Shown here piece by piece: positions 46,001 through 50,600 of a stretch of DNA of 64,000 bases (position 1 is the first letter of the stretch; each line of letters starts with the position of its first letter). The translations under genes were made by a program, and so were the position numbers. The notes under the pieces were generated by a model. That model was not told the origin of the DNA, searched no databases, and saw nothing but the letters and a program-made list of their open reading frames with translations. This stretch comes from Chrysaora quinquecirrha (lineage: Eukaryota; Cnidaria; Scyphozoa; Semaeostomeae; Pelagiidae): positions 864,436 to 928,435 of the forward strand of contig JACTAT010000025.1 in NCBI GenBank assembly GCA_014526335.1. The letters are read 5' to 3'.

Positions 46001-47064
46001 TTCTTGTGCACTATAGCATGCTAGCAAATCTATACCCACTAATGTGATGGATACGCACTACTGTGGTGGTATTTTCTGCGTACTCCGGTGGAGAAACACT
46101 ACTGGGTGGGTTGACATGTTCAATCAGATCACAGCATTGCGATTGCAATGAGCCAATAAAATTAATGCAAATGAAATGCTGCAATCTAAGTCGATGCTCA
46201 GATTCTTCGGTGCAAATGCCCAATTTTCAGCGTATTTAGTGTGCCAGTCCTTGTACTTTGACCTGCCTGTTTACAGCAATACCAGCTTAAGGTGATGGCA
46301 GAAAAAACTGGGATTTGTAAGACCTATATTTTTTAGAAATTTAAAGTTTAACCATCCAGACTGAGCACAGTTGTACTAATCCAGGCTGCATTCCATGTAC
46401 TATATGCCAAAGATCTCCTATGTGGAAGAGTGATTTTCTATTGTTCTTTCTATTGTTCTATTGTTAATTTGGGCATATTTTTTATTTTGAGGTACCTAAG
46501 TGGCATATACAATAGGAATGCACAAGGGATTGATATACATGCCTGAAAGTGATGATCTGTATGCTGGTCCTCCATTCCTTAATTCCTCAGATCCACGAAA
46601 AGGCTGAAAAGTATCAAAATCCATTTCCCAACAGCAGTTCCAATCAAGGTTAGGCCATTTGTATTCTTATGATTGTTATGAGCCAAAATTCCTTTTTCTG
46701 CTTCAAGTCTACTAGTTTTCATTCAGTTTCTTATCATCTTCCTCAACATTTCATAATTTCATGAACTGCGGATAAAAAAGACCAAGCATTATGAGAATGA
46801 GATTACTAACCAGCAGATGAAATTTTATGGTGTTGTTTTATTTAGTCTGGGTTAGGCCTAACACCTAAAAAAACATAAAAAGAACAAACCATCAATTTCA
46901 AATTCAGGCACAACTTTGACAGGTACTTTCATCATAAAGAGGAAATATTAGTATGCCACGAAAAACATTGTCGTGTTCTCCCATCAATCTTGTGAAATTC
47001 AACCAGTAAATTTTATGTTTGGTTACACTAACTTCGCTGTTTTGAAGTTGGCTTTGGTCGCCAT
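6860..47064 (-). CDS. CEP350: CEP350 centrosomal protein, 40 coding exons
   Basis: Exons (minus strand): 47064-47029, 46603-46543, 45842-45799, 45367-44974, 44244-44176, 43733-43614, 43290-43096, 42457-42209, 41247-41032, 40196-40071, 39690-39635, 39537-39439, 37656-37602, 36771-36541, 35648-35541, 35029-34832, 34389-34346, 33754-33422, 33253-33208, 33023-32966, 32491-32439, 32171-31975, 30973-30677, 30031-29789, 29295-29206, 28497-28444, 27706-27653, 27334-27281, 26357-26186, 25945-25789, 23400-23177, 22268-22072, 21470-21435, 20223-19951, 19247-19047, 18003-17606, 16758-16553, 14631-14272, 11357-11207, 10460-6860. Every donor/acceptor phase agrees, giving about 3,250 codons. Family landmarks appear in the right order: APAYKGFN, TSWRLGQEAVKKALG, IRHYD, ISLAQQETVSLAQ, MPPLNKKQRGLLLKLQ, CAP-Gly, QWVNYDEDEL. 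CEP350 anchors microtubules and supports centriole and cilium assembly. Two exons carry apparent one-base indels (near 8990 and 11262). Exon 1 is tentative. Confidence 0.95.
10461..11206. other. CEP350 intron 39
   Basis: AT-rich sequence without recognisable repeats or genes, with AG acceptor at its left (3') end and a GT donor (GTTTGT) at its right end. Confidence 0.6.
11207..11357 (-). CDS. CEP350: CEP350 exon 39, coiled coil with one missing base
   Basis: It reads ATSDASDVERRIRQLEDELI then RRRKDLDRIRK. A frame change near 11262 is needed to continue as KRKDQLRKKEQRLKQELQ. It corresponds to the TSDQSDIEGRIRALKDELRK coiled-coil segment of vertebrate CEP350. Adding one A in the AGAAAG stretch makes it open and gives the phase required by both neighbours. 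Confidence 0.88.
11517..11830. repeat. Tandem partial MITE copies in CEP350 intron 38
   Basis: Three roughly 110-bp units with CCAAACGATCAAAC, TTTGAGATTTGCTTTACAAG and GTTTGGCTACGTCACAAACA, one after another. They are the terminal segment of the MITE family seen complete at 27940 and 42777. Confidence 0.8.
11831..13633. other. CEP350 intron 38, no recognised elements
   Basis: AT-rich DNA, including an AAAT run near 12475. I see no exon with matching phase, no RNA gene and no clear terminal inverted repeat here. Confidence 0.55.
13634..13855. mobile_element. Palindromic MITE, about 220 bp
   Basis: The left end reads GGCCCATTTCCACTTCGTTC then GCATTCGCTGTT. The right end is its inverse (AACAGCGAATGCGAACGAAG then TGGGAATGTGAATTAG). 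There is no coding capacity. Superfamily not determined. Confidence 0.75.
14272..18003 (-). CDS. CEP350: CEP350 exons 36-38
   Basis: Exon 36 (18003-17606) is Ser/Thr-rich linker ending ADLKKLKKKASE. Exon 37 (16758-16553) is YLLKREKTLKERQNQFESVL then DWQKRIEREEMRLKAEIKRA, matching the KFLTKREQKLMQRR...EWKRRLDAEEAEIRQ helix of vertebrate CEP350. Exon 38 (14631-14272) is Ser/Glu-rich and ends RRYSKESDESRSEEDTVA, running into exon 39. Phases 2, 1 and 1 join without a break. The introns between carry a 67-bp tandem array and two palindromic transposons. Confidence 0.92.
14727..15775. repeat. 67-bp tandem array (13 near-identical units) derived from a MITE end
   Basis: Units start every 67 bp at 14894, 14961 and so on to 15698. 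Each reads AAGGCCCTGCCCAAAACATC then AAACATTGTTGGTCAAACAT then TTGAGAATTGCTTTACAAGC. Units differ only at single positions (GCCC or GTCC at 15162, 15497 and 15564). Two more divergent units with CCAAACGATC precede the array, and a divergent end follows. It lies in CEP350 intron 37. Confidence 0.93.
16091..16415. mobile_element. GTCGACAT-containing palindromic MITE, copy 1
   Basis: The ends read ATGCTTATGTCGACATTGCG and, inverted, GTCGACATAAGCC. The interior has many ACTAGTTG words. A relative lies at 26424-26733. Confidence 0.65.
16818..17495. mobile_element. Long copy of the GTCAGAAACAG MITE family
   Basis: It begins AAAGCTTTTTTCATCTGACA and ends with the inverse (CTGACGTTTATAC, then GTCAGACAAAAAACCTTTT). 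It includes the AAAAGGCCGGTTTTATGTAG core also seen at 31130 and 39280. About 0.68 kb, the fullest form of this family here. The 95-codon ORF inside looks accidental. Confidence 0.7.
18060..18560. repeat. Degenerate CTATAGAAG / GGGTCTCTATA repeats
   Basis: CEP350 intron 35 carries many imperfect copies of short words such as ATCTATAGAAGG and AGGGTCTCTA, unlike the surrounding AT-rich DNA. Period irregular; likely a decayed minisatellite. Confidence 0.45.
19047..20223 (-). CDS. CEP350: CEP350 exons 34-35, most conserved coiled-coil block
   Basis: Exon 34 (20223-19951) reads SPFVGEDTFSEFTSGMVKQY, then HQTALLKLREKALIEKTKAE, then MPPLNKKQRGLLLKLQ. Exon 35 (19247-19047) reads SEIRRLRQAYRAASHERKFM then LYQQKEVLRLKQNTQKIWNK. 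These align with the MVRQYMKEEEMRAAHQSSLL and KKQRGLLLRLQQEKAEIKRL region of vertebrate CEP350, its most conserved part. Both exons are phase 0 at both ends (91 and 67 codons). The sequence is strongly charged, heptad-like helix. Confidence 0.96.
20640..20925. mobile_element. tRNA-derived SINE, two opposed copies
   Basis: The plus copy reads CTATAGCTCAGTGAGCACGC (A box) then GTCCAGGTTCGAATC (B box) and the tail TTTTGTGGTATGCCACTTC. The minus copy at 20680-20790 has GGATTCGAACGTGGAC. It is SINE rather than a tRNA gene because the acceptor stem is missing and the family is repeated across the window. Confidence 0.75.
21085..21383. mobile_element. GTCAGAAACAG palindromic MITE, compact copy
   Basis: Arms of about 110 bp. 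The left reads CTGACACTCCTCAGAGTACA then AACGTCAGAAACAGACTGAA; the right is the inverse (CTGTTTCTGACGATAATACT then CTGAGGAGTGTCAGAC). Other copies or fragments lie at 30186-30310, 31085-31335, 36235-36370, 39120-39310, 41748-42068, 42505-42545, 45640-45785 and 63715-63850. Confidence 0.85.
21435..21470 (-). CDS. CEP350: CEP350 exon 33, 36-nt microexon
   Basis: CTACCTCGTAG acceptor, 12 codons DEMKLTPHTIAK, then GTGAGAA donor. Phase 0 on both sides, so it could be skipped without breaking the frame. It bridges the conserved SHRRKSLEKDRR (exon 32) and SPFVGEDTF (exon 34) segments at the place where vertebrate CEP350 has an EEASPEKTTLSTAKEL-like linker. Confidence 0.8.
21556..22062. repeat. Pentanucleotide array (TCAAG/TCAGG)n filling CEP350 intron 32
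   Basis: About 500 bp of GTCAA and GTCAG units, with GGCCA variants near 21860-21890. It begins within about 10 nt of the exon 32 donor and takes up most of the roughly 600-bp intron. Read as transcript it is (TTGAC/CTGAC)n. Confidence 0.95.
22072..23400 (-). CDS. CEP350: CEP350 exons 31-32
   Basis: Exon 31 (23400-23177) is SVADRSDTASRSRSS followed by SFSQSIAESISEEVSEQISS. Exon 32 (22268-22072) is EKSFKFEDHLASSWTEDELD then FRMVLPVVSHRRKSLEKDRR, matching YSLKFDESMTEDEIEEQSFR and ESHRRFNMEKRR in vertebrate CEP350. Phases 2 to 1 and 1 to 0. The intron between (22271-23174) holds no recognised element. Confidence 0.92.
23672..24112 (-). pseudogene. Non-LTR retrotransposon (LINE) 3' ORF fragment
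   Basis: Reading on the minus strand: KKVQQRALRFLFDNNNISYN, then HVNRLRLLCIEIYKTVHNLN, then PPYLKDIFRKKFSAYSSR. An in-frame TAA follows, then YRPNQVAFESNSLQSLSPKI with WNHLPGTIKTAENLDTFKSM. This is the familiar tail of animal LINE reverse-transcriptase proteins. It is 5'-truncated and inactive. It interrupts a SINE (flanks GGACTGCATTAC near 23620 and CCAGAGAGCCAATGACC near 24150). Confidence 0.85.
24150..24890 (-). mobile_element. tRNA-derived SINE, three tandem 240-bp copies
   Basis: The unit recurs at about 24293, 24533 and 24773 (240-bp period). Each has GATGGGATTCGAACCTGGAC (inverse of the B box and of TGCAGTCCAGGTTCG) and CAGCTATGTTGAGCCTTCTT. It lies in CEP350 intron 30. Tandem rather than dispersed arrangement suggests amplification after insertion. 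Confidence 0.85.
25026..25415. repeat. Near-perfect 175-bp inverted repeat with 40-nt loop
   Basis: Left arm 25026-25200 starts GGTCATAGGAAACGCGGAAT and ends GGCGGAGCGAAG. Right arm 25241-25415 is its reverse complement; I find one mismatch (GAGAGGG versus GAGGGGG). The loop is 25201-25240. It lies in CEP350 intron 30 and would fold into a long hairpin in pre-mRNA. Probably a recent foldback/MITE insertion; no coding content. Confidence 0.95.
25575..25720 (-). mobile_element. Second tRNA-like SINE relic
   Basis: The minus strand reads GCTGACTCGTGGTGTCAGAA and GGTCAGGGTTCGAGCCC, a B-box-like word. A related stretch (AGTCGCTAGGAT, GACCTCAACCCT) occurs near 18625-18700. Weak evidence. Confidence 0.45.
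25789..26357 (-). CDS. CEP350: CEP350 exons 29-30
   Basis: Exon 29 (26357-26186) is an Ala-rich helix: AQRIASDVILESANRYSSNI then HKEQLEELRKEALNK. Exon 30 (25945-25789) is a Ser/Thr-rich linker with SRSYSRSTISTTSTRSSSED and GDEEFEEFSPEK. Phases 0 to 1 and 1 to 2. It corresponds to the region after the central coiled coil in vertebrate CEP350. Confidence 0.9.
26424..26733. mobile_element. GTCGACAT-containing palindromic MITE, copy 2
   Basis: Ends AAATGTCGACATGTC and CAATGTCGACATAAG. The interior has CAACTAGTTGCC-type words as in copy 1 at 16091. Confidence 0.6.
26889..27149. mobile_element. CAAACGATCAAACATTG MITE copy
   Basis: Left end GGCCTGCCCAAAAGATCAAA; right end the inverse (TTTGATCTTTTGGCTAGGGC). 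Same family as 27940. Confidence 0.8.
27281..28497 (-). CDS. CEP350: CEP350 exons 26-28: three tandem 54-nt coiled-coil exons
   Basis: 28497-28444 encodes VEEAAAKSAENAAKTIAE, 27706-27653 encodes VRKEAADAIMQSKRKCEE, and 27334-27281 encodes VHEEANQRAEKAALDVEK. All are 18 codons, phase 0 on both sides, with GT-AG ends, a leading V, an early E/A cluster and a closing E-rich end. Eighteen residues equal five helical turns, so copies can be added or lost without disturbing the helix. In vertebrate CEP350 the matching stretch is TRNKAAQVHAESLQQVVQSQ. Confidence 0.92.
27940..28189. mobile_element. CAAACGATCAAACATTG MITE, full-length reference copy
   Basis: Terminal inverted repeats of about 50 bp: GGCCCTGGCCAAGCGATCAA at the left and TTGATCGTTTGGCCAGGGCC at the right. 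The interior has GCTTGACAAGCAAA and GAGCAATGTTTTTGGACGTG. No coding capacity. Other copies: 108-357, 26889-27149, 33989-34263, 35922-36149, 42777-43061, 44390-44620 (decayed), 53207-53461 and 62020-62274. Confidence 0.92.
28655..29105. repeat. Degenerate GTAAACCAATGT repeats
   Basis: CEP350 intron 25 carries dozens of imperfect 10-14 bp words of the AAACCAATGTAAACCA type. Period irregular. Confidence 0.65.
29206..30031 (-). CDS. CEP350: CEP350 exons 24-25
   Basis: Exon 24 (30031-29789) reads RQPTDQQQLISDNHE, then LERRLRAEVNQLETMDDALR, then QVTDIERVRAISLAQQETVS and LAQMLK. Exon 25 (29295-29206) reads ARQLGYQQELEKMSQLAREQ then AISKAQELEK. The block ESVRQLSDVERVRGIALAQQ with ESVSLAQIIKAQQQRHERDL is the vertebrate counterpart. 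Both exons are phase 0 at both ends. Confidence 0.95.
30456..30582. repeat. (GAT)n microsatellite in CEP350 intron 23
   Basis: About 125 bp of GATGAT units with a few AAT interruptions. Long Met or Asp ORFs across it are artefacts. Confidence 0.9.
30677..32171 (-). CDS. CEP350: CEP350 exons 22-23
   Basis: Exon 22 (32171-31975) reads IHPKDRKAETSSIVVSGP then HLSVTEDDIYEQDFEDAEYD. Exon 23 (30973-30677) reads PIDELSRNLSQRSFSTERSL then SDDSATAISPPHSPHSLTEG. Both are Ser/Asp-rich, probably disordered linkers. Identity rests on phase agreement with neighbours more than on similarity. Confidence 0.85.
32439..33253 (-). CDS. CEP350: CEP350 exons 19-21, three short exons
   Basis: Exon 19 (33253-33208) reads FKSLLKSERHSKYKE, exon 20 (33023-32966) PKDRKEYVEDIMKKGGGD, and exon 21 (32491-32439) YSVINILARRLKEANKQ. 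Lengths are 46, 58 and 53 nt; phases 0 to 1, 1 to 2 and 2 to 1 chain exactly. Charged helical sequence. Confidence 0.87.
32515..32845. mobile_element. tRNA-derived SINE copies in CEP350 intron 20
   Basis: A minus copy (GATGGGATTCGAACCTGGAC, GAGCTATAGAGCTC) is followed by a plus fragment at 32762 (GAGCTCTATAGCTAAGTCGA, then GCAGTCCAGGTTCGAATCCC). Same family as 20640 and 24150. Confidence 0.75.
33422..33754 (-). CDS. CEP350: CEP350 exon 18 with IQ motif
   Basis: 111 codons, phase 0 at both ends. It starts KEKEEAATKIQAIFRGHSVR then QGLDWKLPSG: a textbook IQ motif (IQxxxRGHxxR) that could bind calmodulin or a related EF-hand light chain. The rest is Ser/Thr-rich. The motif is seen directly; binding is inference. 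Confidence 0.9.
33989..34263. mobile_element. CAAACGATCAAACATTG MITE copy
   Basis: Left GGCCCTGGCCAAGCGATCAA and right TTGATCGTTTGGTCAGGGC. CEP350 intron 17. Confidence 0.8.
34346..36771 (-). CDS. CEP350: CEP350 exons 14-17
   Basis: Exon 14 (36771-36541) is a linker (SQPMTSSPETLHSTTNSRAS to TVKKTERDLIS). Exon 15 (35648-35541) reads KLVSQAPARSVEDEVRELIE. Exon 16 (35029-34832) reads LAPKIPDTARTKEQRIAAIS then ATANSLRERIAAEASRLDNL. Exon 17 (34389-34346) reads VANIDEQAGLNQEL. The LDRIEALKATAASLSSRIES segment of vertebrate CEP350 matches exon 16. Phases 1, 1, 1 and 0. Confidence 0.92.
34430..34720. other. Possible tRNA-like repeat relic
   Basis: CTTGAGGTTCGAATCGCGTC contains a B-box-like word, but no A box or second copy was found. 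Intron 16 of CEP350. Confidence 0.25.
35210..35515. repeat. Pentanucleotide array (ATCAG)n in CEP350 intron 15
   Basis: Imperfect GATCA/ATCAG/GTCAG units over about 300 bp, ending about 25 nt from the exon 15 donor. In the transcript it reads (CTGAT/CTGAC)n. Confidence 0.93.
35922..36149. mobile_element. CAAACGATCAAACATTG MITE copy, diverged
   Basis: Left GGCCTTGATCAAACGATTAA and right TTTGGTCGTTTGGCCACAGC. CEP350 intron 14. Confidence 0.7.
36886..37205. repeat. (CTAA)n microsatellite in CEP350 intron 13
   Basis: About 320 bp of CTAACTAA units with AATT and GCTAG interruptions. Confidence 0.95.
37310..37475. repeat. Short GGATGGGCCAAGATGACAAC tandem repeat
   Basis: About seven imperfect 18-24 bp units (GATGGGCCAAGATGAC, AATAGGATGGGCC). 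The ORFs on both strands through it are repeat artefacts. Confidence 0.7.
37602..39690 (-). CDS. CEP350: CEP350 exons 11-13
   Basis: Exon 11 (39690-39635) reads QENYNRPKIRHYDQEAVQ. Exon 12 (39537-39439) reads NYMAKQLAERKKKKLQDKRR then QQQLKLEQEKKLM. Exon 13 (37656-37602) reads NKLQADTAIKKFVAEDLK. Vertebrate CEP350 has SKRRHYDTDEVRQYIVRQQE here, so HYD..EAV.NYMAKQ is a clear landmark. Phases 1 to 0, 0 to 0 and 0 to 1. Confidence 0.94.
37865..38275. mobile_element. MITE with GACCTTTTCGACGAA inverted ends
   Basis: Left GACCTTTTCGACGAACGG and right CCTTTCGTCGAAAAGGTT are inverse. No coding content between. Exact borders uncertain. Confidence 0.55.
38534..38837 (-). pseudogene. LINE reverse-transcriptase tail fragment
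   Basis: Minus-strand QRSFSYREVTVWNHLSLETQ then TAPSLATFRNRLKAYL is the characteristic end of a non-LTR retrotransposon protein. The upstream part is in another frame, so the copy is broken. It lies in CEP350 intron 12 and is a different lineage from the one at 23672. Confidence 0.7.
40071..41247 (-). CDS. CEP350: CEP350 exons 9-10
   Basis: Exon 9 (41247-41032) is acidic linker (DTEMKTDKEDDNEDLKNLSK) ending in AKSMLAELQMEPS. Exon 10 (40196-40071) reads DSDNEVAKPETAQPEPVKQK then GIKKNPKRKAPATAKDRS. Both are phase 1 at both ends. Low similarity outside LAELQ, accepted from frame and phase. Confidence 0.87.
41748..42068. mobile_element. GTCAGAAACAG palindromic MITE copy
   Basis: Starts TAGTTTTTCTCGTCTCACAC and ends GAGGAGTGTCGGACGAAAAA. 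The interior has CTGATTGGTGCATTTCAATC. Same family as 21085; it lies in CEP350 intron 8. Confidence 0.75.
42209..43290 (-). CDS. CEP350: CEP350 exons 7-8
   Basis: Exon 7 (43290-43096) reads FNLPEAKDRIAQTTRLADIQ then KLVTHQQRKERVGSLQTQN. Exon 8 (42457-42209) reads KMQRIVAQRKPMPSITTTSW then RLGQEAVKKALGTIK. The latter matches STSSWRDGQKLVKKILG of vertebrate CEP350. Phase 1 throughout. A full MITE (42777-43061) sits in the intron between. Confidence 0.93.
42777..43061. mobile_element. CAAACGATCAAACATTG MITE, best preserved copy
   Basis: Left AAGGCCCTGGCCAAACGATC and right GATCGTTTGGCCAGGGC; inverted ends of about 50 bp, length about 285 bp. CEP350 intron 7. Confidence 0.9.
43474..43533 (-). CDS. 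CEP350: Possible CEP350 cassette exon (60 nt)
   Basis: Between exons 6 and 7: TTTTCAG acceptor, an open frame GAIFKFASYTAMPLHTYK, then AAAG/GTAAAGATC donor. Phase 1 on both sides, so inclusion keeps the frame. Its end resembles the end of exon 6 (KVASMSSAPAYK, AAAG/GTAAAAATC), suggesting a duplicated exon end. It may be unused. Confidence 0.4.
43614..44244 (-). CDS. CEP350: CEP350 exons 5-6
   Basis: Exon 5 (44244-44176) reads SLARLRKKIQQQKENLHSPE. Exon 6 (43733-43614) reads PFAAKVSHGEADPVIAKE then FREPMKRKVASMSSAPAYK, which with exon 7 gives APAYKGFN, the APAYKGFNPSE landmark of vertebrate CEP350. Phase 1 throughout. Confidence 0.93.
43820..44128. mobile_element. MITE with GGCCCCATTTATACTATAC ends
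   Basis: Left GGCCCCATTTATACTATACA, then GGATAGCTA; right inverse TAGCTTTCGGAGC upstream-reading and CTGGTATAGTGTAAAAGGGG. No coding content; CEP350 intron 5. Confidence 0.65.
44974..45842 (-). CDS. CEP350: CEP350 exons 3-4
   Basis: Exon 3 (45842-45799) reads LENAWGHAASTKEN. Exon 4 (45367-44974) reads LDTVDRRITKAKNYYPDDGY, a basic/acidic linker (RDPLRPRRHPLFGERSPRSA) and IPKLNSSIGGKSLGDSIRDS. The start resembles TTSWDALSQTKAALRHIENK near the vertebrate N-terminus. Phases 1 to 0 and 0 to 1. Confidence 0.85.
46543..46603 (-). CDS. CEP350: CEP350 exon 2, GC donor
   Basis: TTTTCAG acceptor, then PFRGSEELRNGGPAYRSSLS, ending TTTCAG/GCATGT. Only the GC donor gives the phase (1) that exon 3 needs; the nearby GT would shift the frame. 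The only other frames have early stops. Confidence 0.65.
47029..47064 (-). CDS. CEP350: CEP350 candidate first coding exon
   Basis: ATAATGGCG start, 12 codons MATKANFKTAKL, then a GTGTAA donor in phase 0, as exon 2 requires. The donor is weak. A competing candidate at 46908-46936 (MMKVPVKVV) ends in phase 1 and cannot join exon 2. Confidence 0.35.
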
Positions 47065-47614
47065 TATACAAAAAACGCATTGCATTGTGGTATTGCGCGC
47101 GCGCCACTTCAAAGAAAAGAAGGCAGCAACAACAACAGTCCGAACAGATTTTTCACGTGGAAAATTTGATTGCAATTTGCCATTCCTTTACTTAGAAGAT
47201 AATTTGGACCCTTTGAAAGGCAGGATAACATGCGTCTGATTCCCAGCTCCTTAGCTACATTTTGATTACAACCACTCTACCAAGGGGGTACTCCAGGAGA
47301 TTTTGGGCAGGGGTGTTCGTTTGAGGGGATACCTCGCACCAACCCAAAAAATGACATACCTCAAATTTCTATCCAAAAGGATTGATTTTTCCTCAGTTCC
47401 TAGAAATTGTCACTTTTGACACCGATCAAATGATGCAAATTCCCAGTGAACGAAAAAAATGATGATGACCTAGCAAACAAGAATCATCTCAGTGCTTTTG
47501 CTGGCCGATTGCCCCACCCCGTATTGGAGCAAATAAATTTCTTTCTTCCCTCAAGGAGATGGTTGTCTAGCTTAGCTGTTATTGTATTAACTTTGAATTT
47601 TATTCTGATCTTAG
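47065..47614. promoter_or_regulatory. Divergent 5' region of CEP350 and MVD
   Basis: The two genes point away from each other here. The interval also includes a repeat-like stretch (GGGGGTACTCC, 47285-47440). The MVD first exon should lie here or just upstream but was not recognised. Promoter location is inferred from layout. Confidence 0.4.
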
Positions 47615-50600
47615 GGGGAAAAAGAGATGAGACTTTGAATTTGCCACTGAATGGATCTATTAGTGTTACACTTGGTTTAGAAGAGGTATTGCTTTGAGGA
47701 ATAACCCCCTTCTTTTAAATGCTGTGTTTAAATGAATGCCTTCTTTACCTGGCTTCATTACAAGTACTACTGTGTATGCTGAAGATCTCTGATGTGAAAG
47801 AGCAATTTTCTATTATGCTATTGTTTAATCTAAAGCATTTTTGGCACATTGCACCATGGCTCTTTATCTAGCATTTGTCCTTTTCCTGTCATTAAAACTA
47901 ATAGTACATCTTCCTGTCTTGCTCACTATTAATAATTTTTTTCATTCATGCAGCTTTGTGCAAAAACTACTGTTGCTCTTAGTAGTGAATTTGCTAAAGA
48001 TAGCTTTTGGCTTAATGGCAAGTAAGTACATCACCATATCTTATCTTGTTTGGGTTTTAAAGCTTAATAATCAGGTACACAATATCACTCAAAGTCTACC
48101 CAATGGTGTAACCAAGGTCAGAAGGAGGAAAGGTGATTTAATATAAAATAAAGAAGTTATATGCTACGAATTTTTTGCATCAAATTTGGGCAATGTGCAA
48201 AACCTACTGTAGCAATGATATTGTAGGGACAACTGCTCCCTGCCCCCATACCCCCTTGTCTATGCCATTGACTACTAAGTTATATTAATTATTTGATGTC
48301 CACAGGAAAGAAGATATAGATAAAAACAAAAGAGTTCAGCGGTGTTTAAAAGAAGGTAGCTATATATTATCACAATGTAATCCTAAGTGTAGTATATATG
48401 TAGTATGTATATTCACGGAGAGTGGTCCCTGTAGTGCAAGTGTAGTCCTCTCTTCCCTGCTATTGTTTTTAAGGTGAAGATACAATTTTTAGAAAGACGT
48501 GTAGAAGGTTTTGACTATGAAAATATTGTTCTGAAAGCCCAGAAGTTTCAAATAACATATATGGTCGTTTATACTAAAAAACGTTTGAAAAGAAAGAAAA
48601 CAAAAACAAAAACACGATGCTATGAGTTGTAAAAAAGCGTGAGACATATTATACATTAACATTTATTGGTAATGGTAACATTTTCACCAGATGCAGTGTT
48701 GCTTTGAATAGGTATGAGAAGAGATTGAGAGCTACTTTTGCTAGAAATTGTCCGATTTCCAGGACTTATTTCCAATCCTTAGCCAACAAGACCTTTATCC
48801 TGGCGGTTGTGTTGCTACATTGTGGCTCTAGCCCTAATTTTGCTGGGCTCGACTAGTGACACAACAAACGAACTTGATTAGATCATGGCTCGTAGCACAT
48901 TCAATCTCTAGGAGCCTTTTCAATAATTCTAACCTTTTTTGCAGTTAGGAGGCTAGCAAGTAAAAGACGTCTTGACGAGGATGATAACAACATTGCAAGT
49001 TTGAAAATCCATATTTGTTCTGAGAATAACTTCCCTACTGCTGCTGGACTTGCATCATCGGCTGCAGGATATGCATGTCTTGGTATGTTACCTCTTCTGT
49101 AATGTTTTTAATTTCATGCATATTTGCCTTGTTTCGTCTTCTACATTCAGCATTGCGTTCATTTAAGGCCTCCCTTCTTTTATGGCCTCTCCAGTTAAAT
49201 AAGGTTACCCCCTTTACGACTTGTAGGTGGGGAAGGCCTATTTTATTAAGCGCTTTCTTTTTTAAACGCCTCGTAATACACAGGTAAAACGCTCGAGTAA
49301 TCCTACACTGGTGAAATACCGAGGAAAGTGAAATACTGTGTAGTATTTCACGTGCTGTGTCATTTCACGGCTACTGTAATACCATGAACTGTGTAATTCT
49401 ATGTTGTATTTCAACTTTTTTTATTAGGCAGTGTAATGCTACACTGGTGAAATACCAAGGGAAGTGAAATACTGTGTAGTATTTCACCTGCTGTGTCATT
49501 TCACGGCTACTGTAATACCATGAACTGTGTAATTCTATGTTGTATTTCAACTTTTTTTATTAGGCAGTGTAATCCTACAGTGGTGAAATACCAAGGGAAG
49601 TGAAATACTGTGTAGTATTTCACCTGCTGTGTCATTTCACAGCTATTGTAATACCATGAACTGTGTAATTGTATGTTGAATTTCAGCCTTTTGTAATTAC
49701 CACAATTAAATCCAATCAGAGACCTCAATTCACACCTTTTGAATATCACATGATTATTATTAGAGCCAATCAGAAGTCTCCATTCAAGATGGCAGTTTAA
49801 AAAATAAGGGGTTGAGAACATCATAGTTTTCAGTTTGTCTTGCCTTGCTTTTCATTTTTCTGCAATTCAAAGTCTAGGCCAAAAAAGATTCAGGTAAATA
49901 TGGATTATTTTTGAGTTAAGGTATCCTAGATAATAGTTTGATGTCAACAGCTTCCTCTGGCAATATGACAGCTGTTTGATTTTATAGCTGATAAGAAGAA
50001 ACTGTGCAGTTAACAACATTAAATCAAGACTTGAAAAGTTCCTTCACAAAAGGTAGGAAAAATTTTAAAACTCTTTTAATATAAGAACTGATTTAGATTA
50101 ATAGAATTTTTATATAATTGTGTGTTTTTTGTTATATGGCTAGCCTGATAATTCTTTTGGTAAACTAATATTGAGGTTTTTTTGACTGTTTATTTCAGGC
50201 AAAATTTCCAACAGCTGAAGTTGCTGCTTGCTAGAGTTTCACCATTCCTTGAATATTCCAAGTGAGTCATCTACAACAAGCTTGCTAAGCTTTCAATTTT
50301 TTTTATCACCAGACTTTGATAAAATGATGACTATATCTAATTGCCTTATATTTTTTTAGAATGCTTTGAAAGAATTGGTGTCACCAATCCTTCCAAAAAG
50401 GTATGTCTATTTATGTTCTATGAAACTTCTCTTAAAAGTCTTGATGATTTTATCACAATTCATTATGTTGTGTTAGCAAATATTGTGCTAATTGTAAACT
50501 ATAATTCTCTTACATTTTAGCTTTGGAAAAAGCAAGTTATACCTTCACTGCTTGAATACGAGGACAATGAATGAAACACAAGATACATTAACTGTTGTTT

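Noticed and set aside
46908..46936. MMKVPVKVV... as CEP350 first exon
   Set aside because: Its donor leaves phase 1, but exon 2 is only open in phase 0.
46973..47107. GYTNFAVLKLA as the missing MVD N-terminus (NIAVIKYW)
   Set aside because: Only a loose resemblance, no GT donor in the needed phase, and it overlaps the candidate CEP350 first exon on the other strand.
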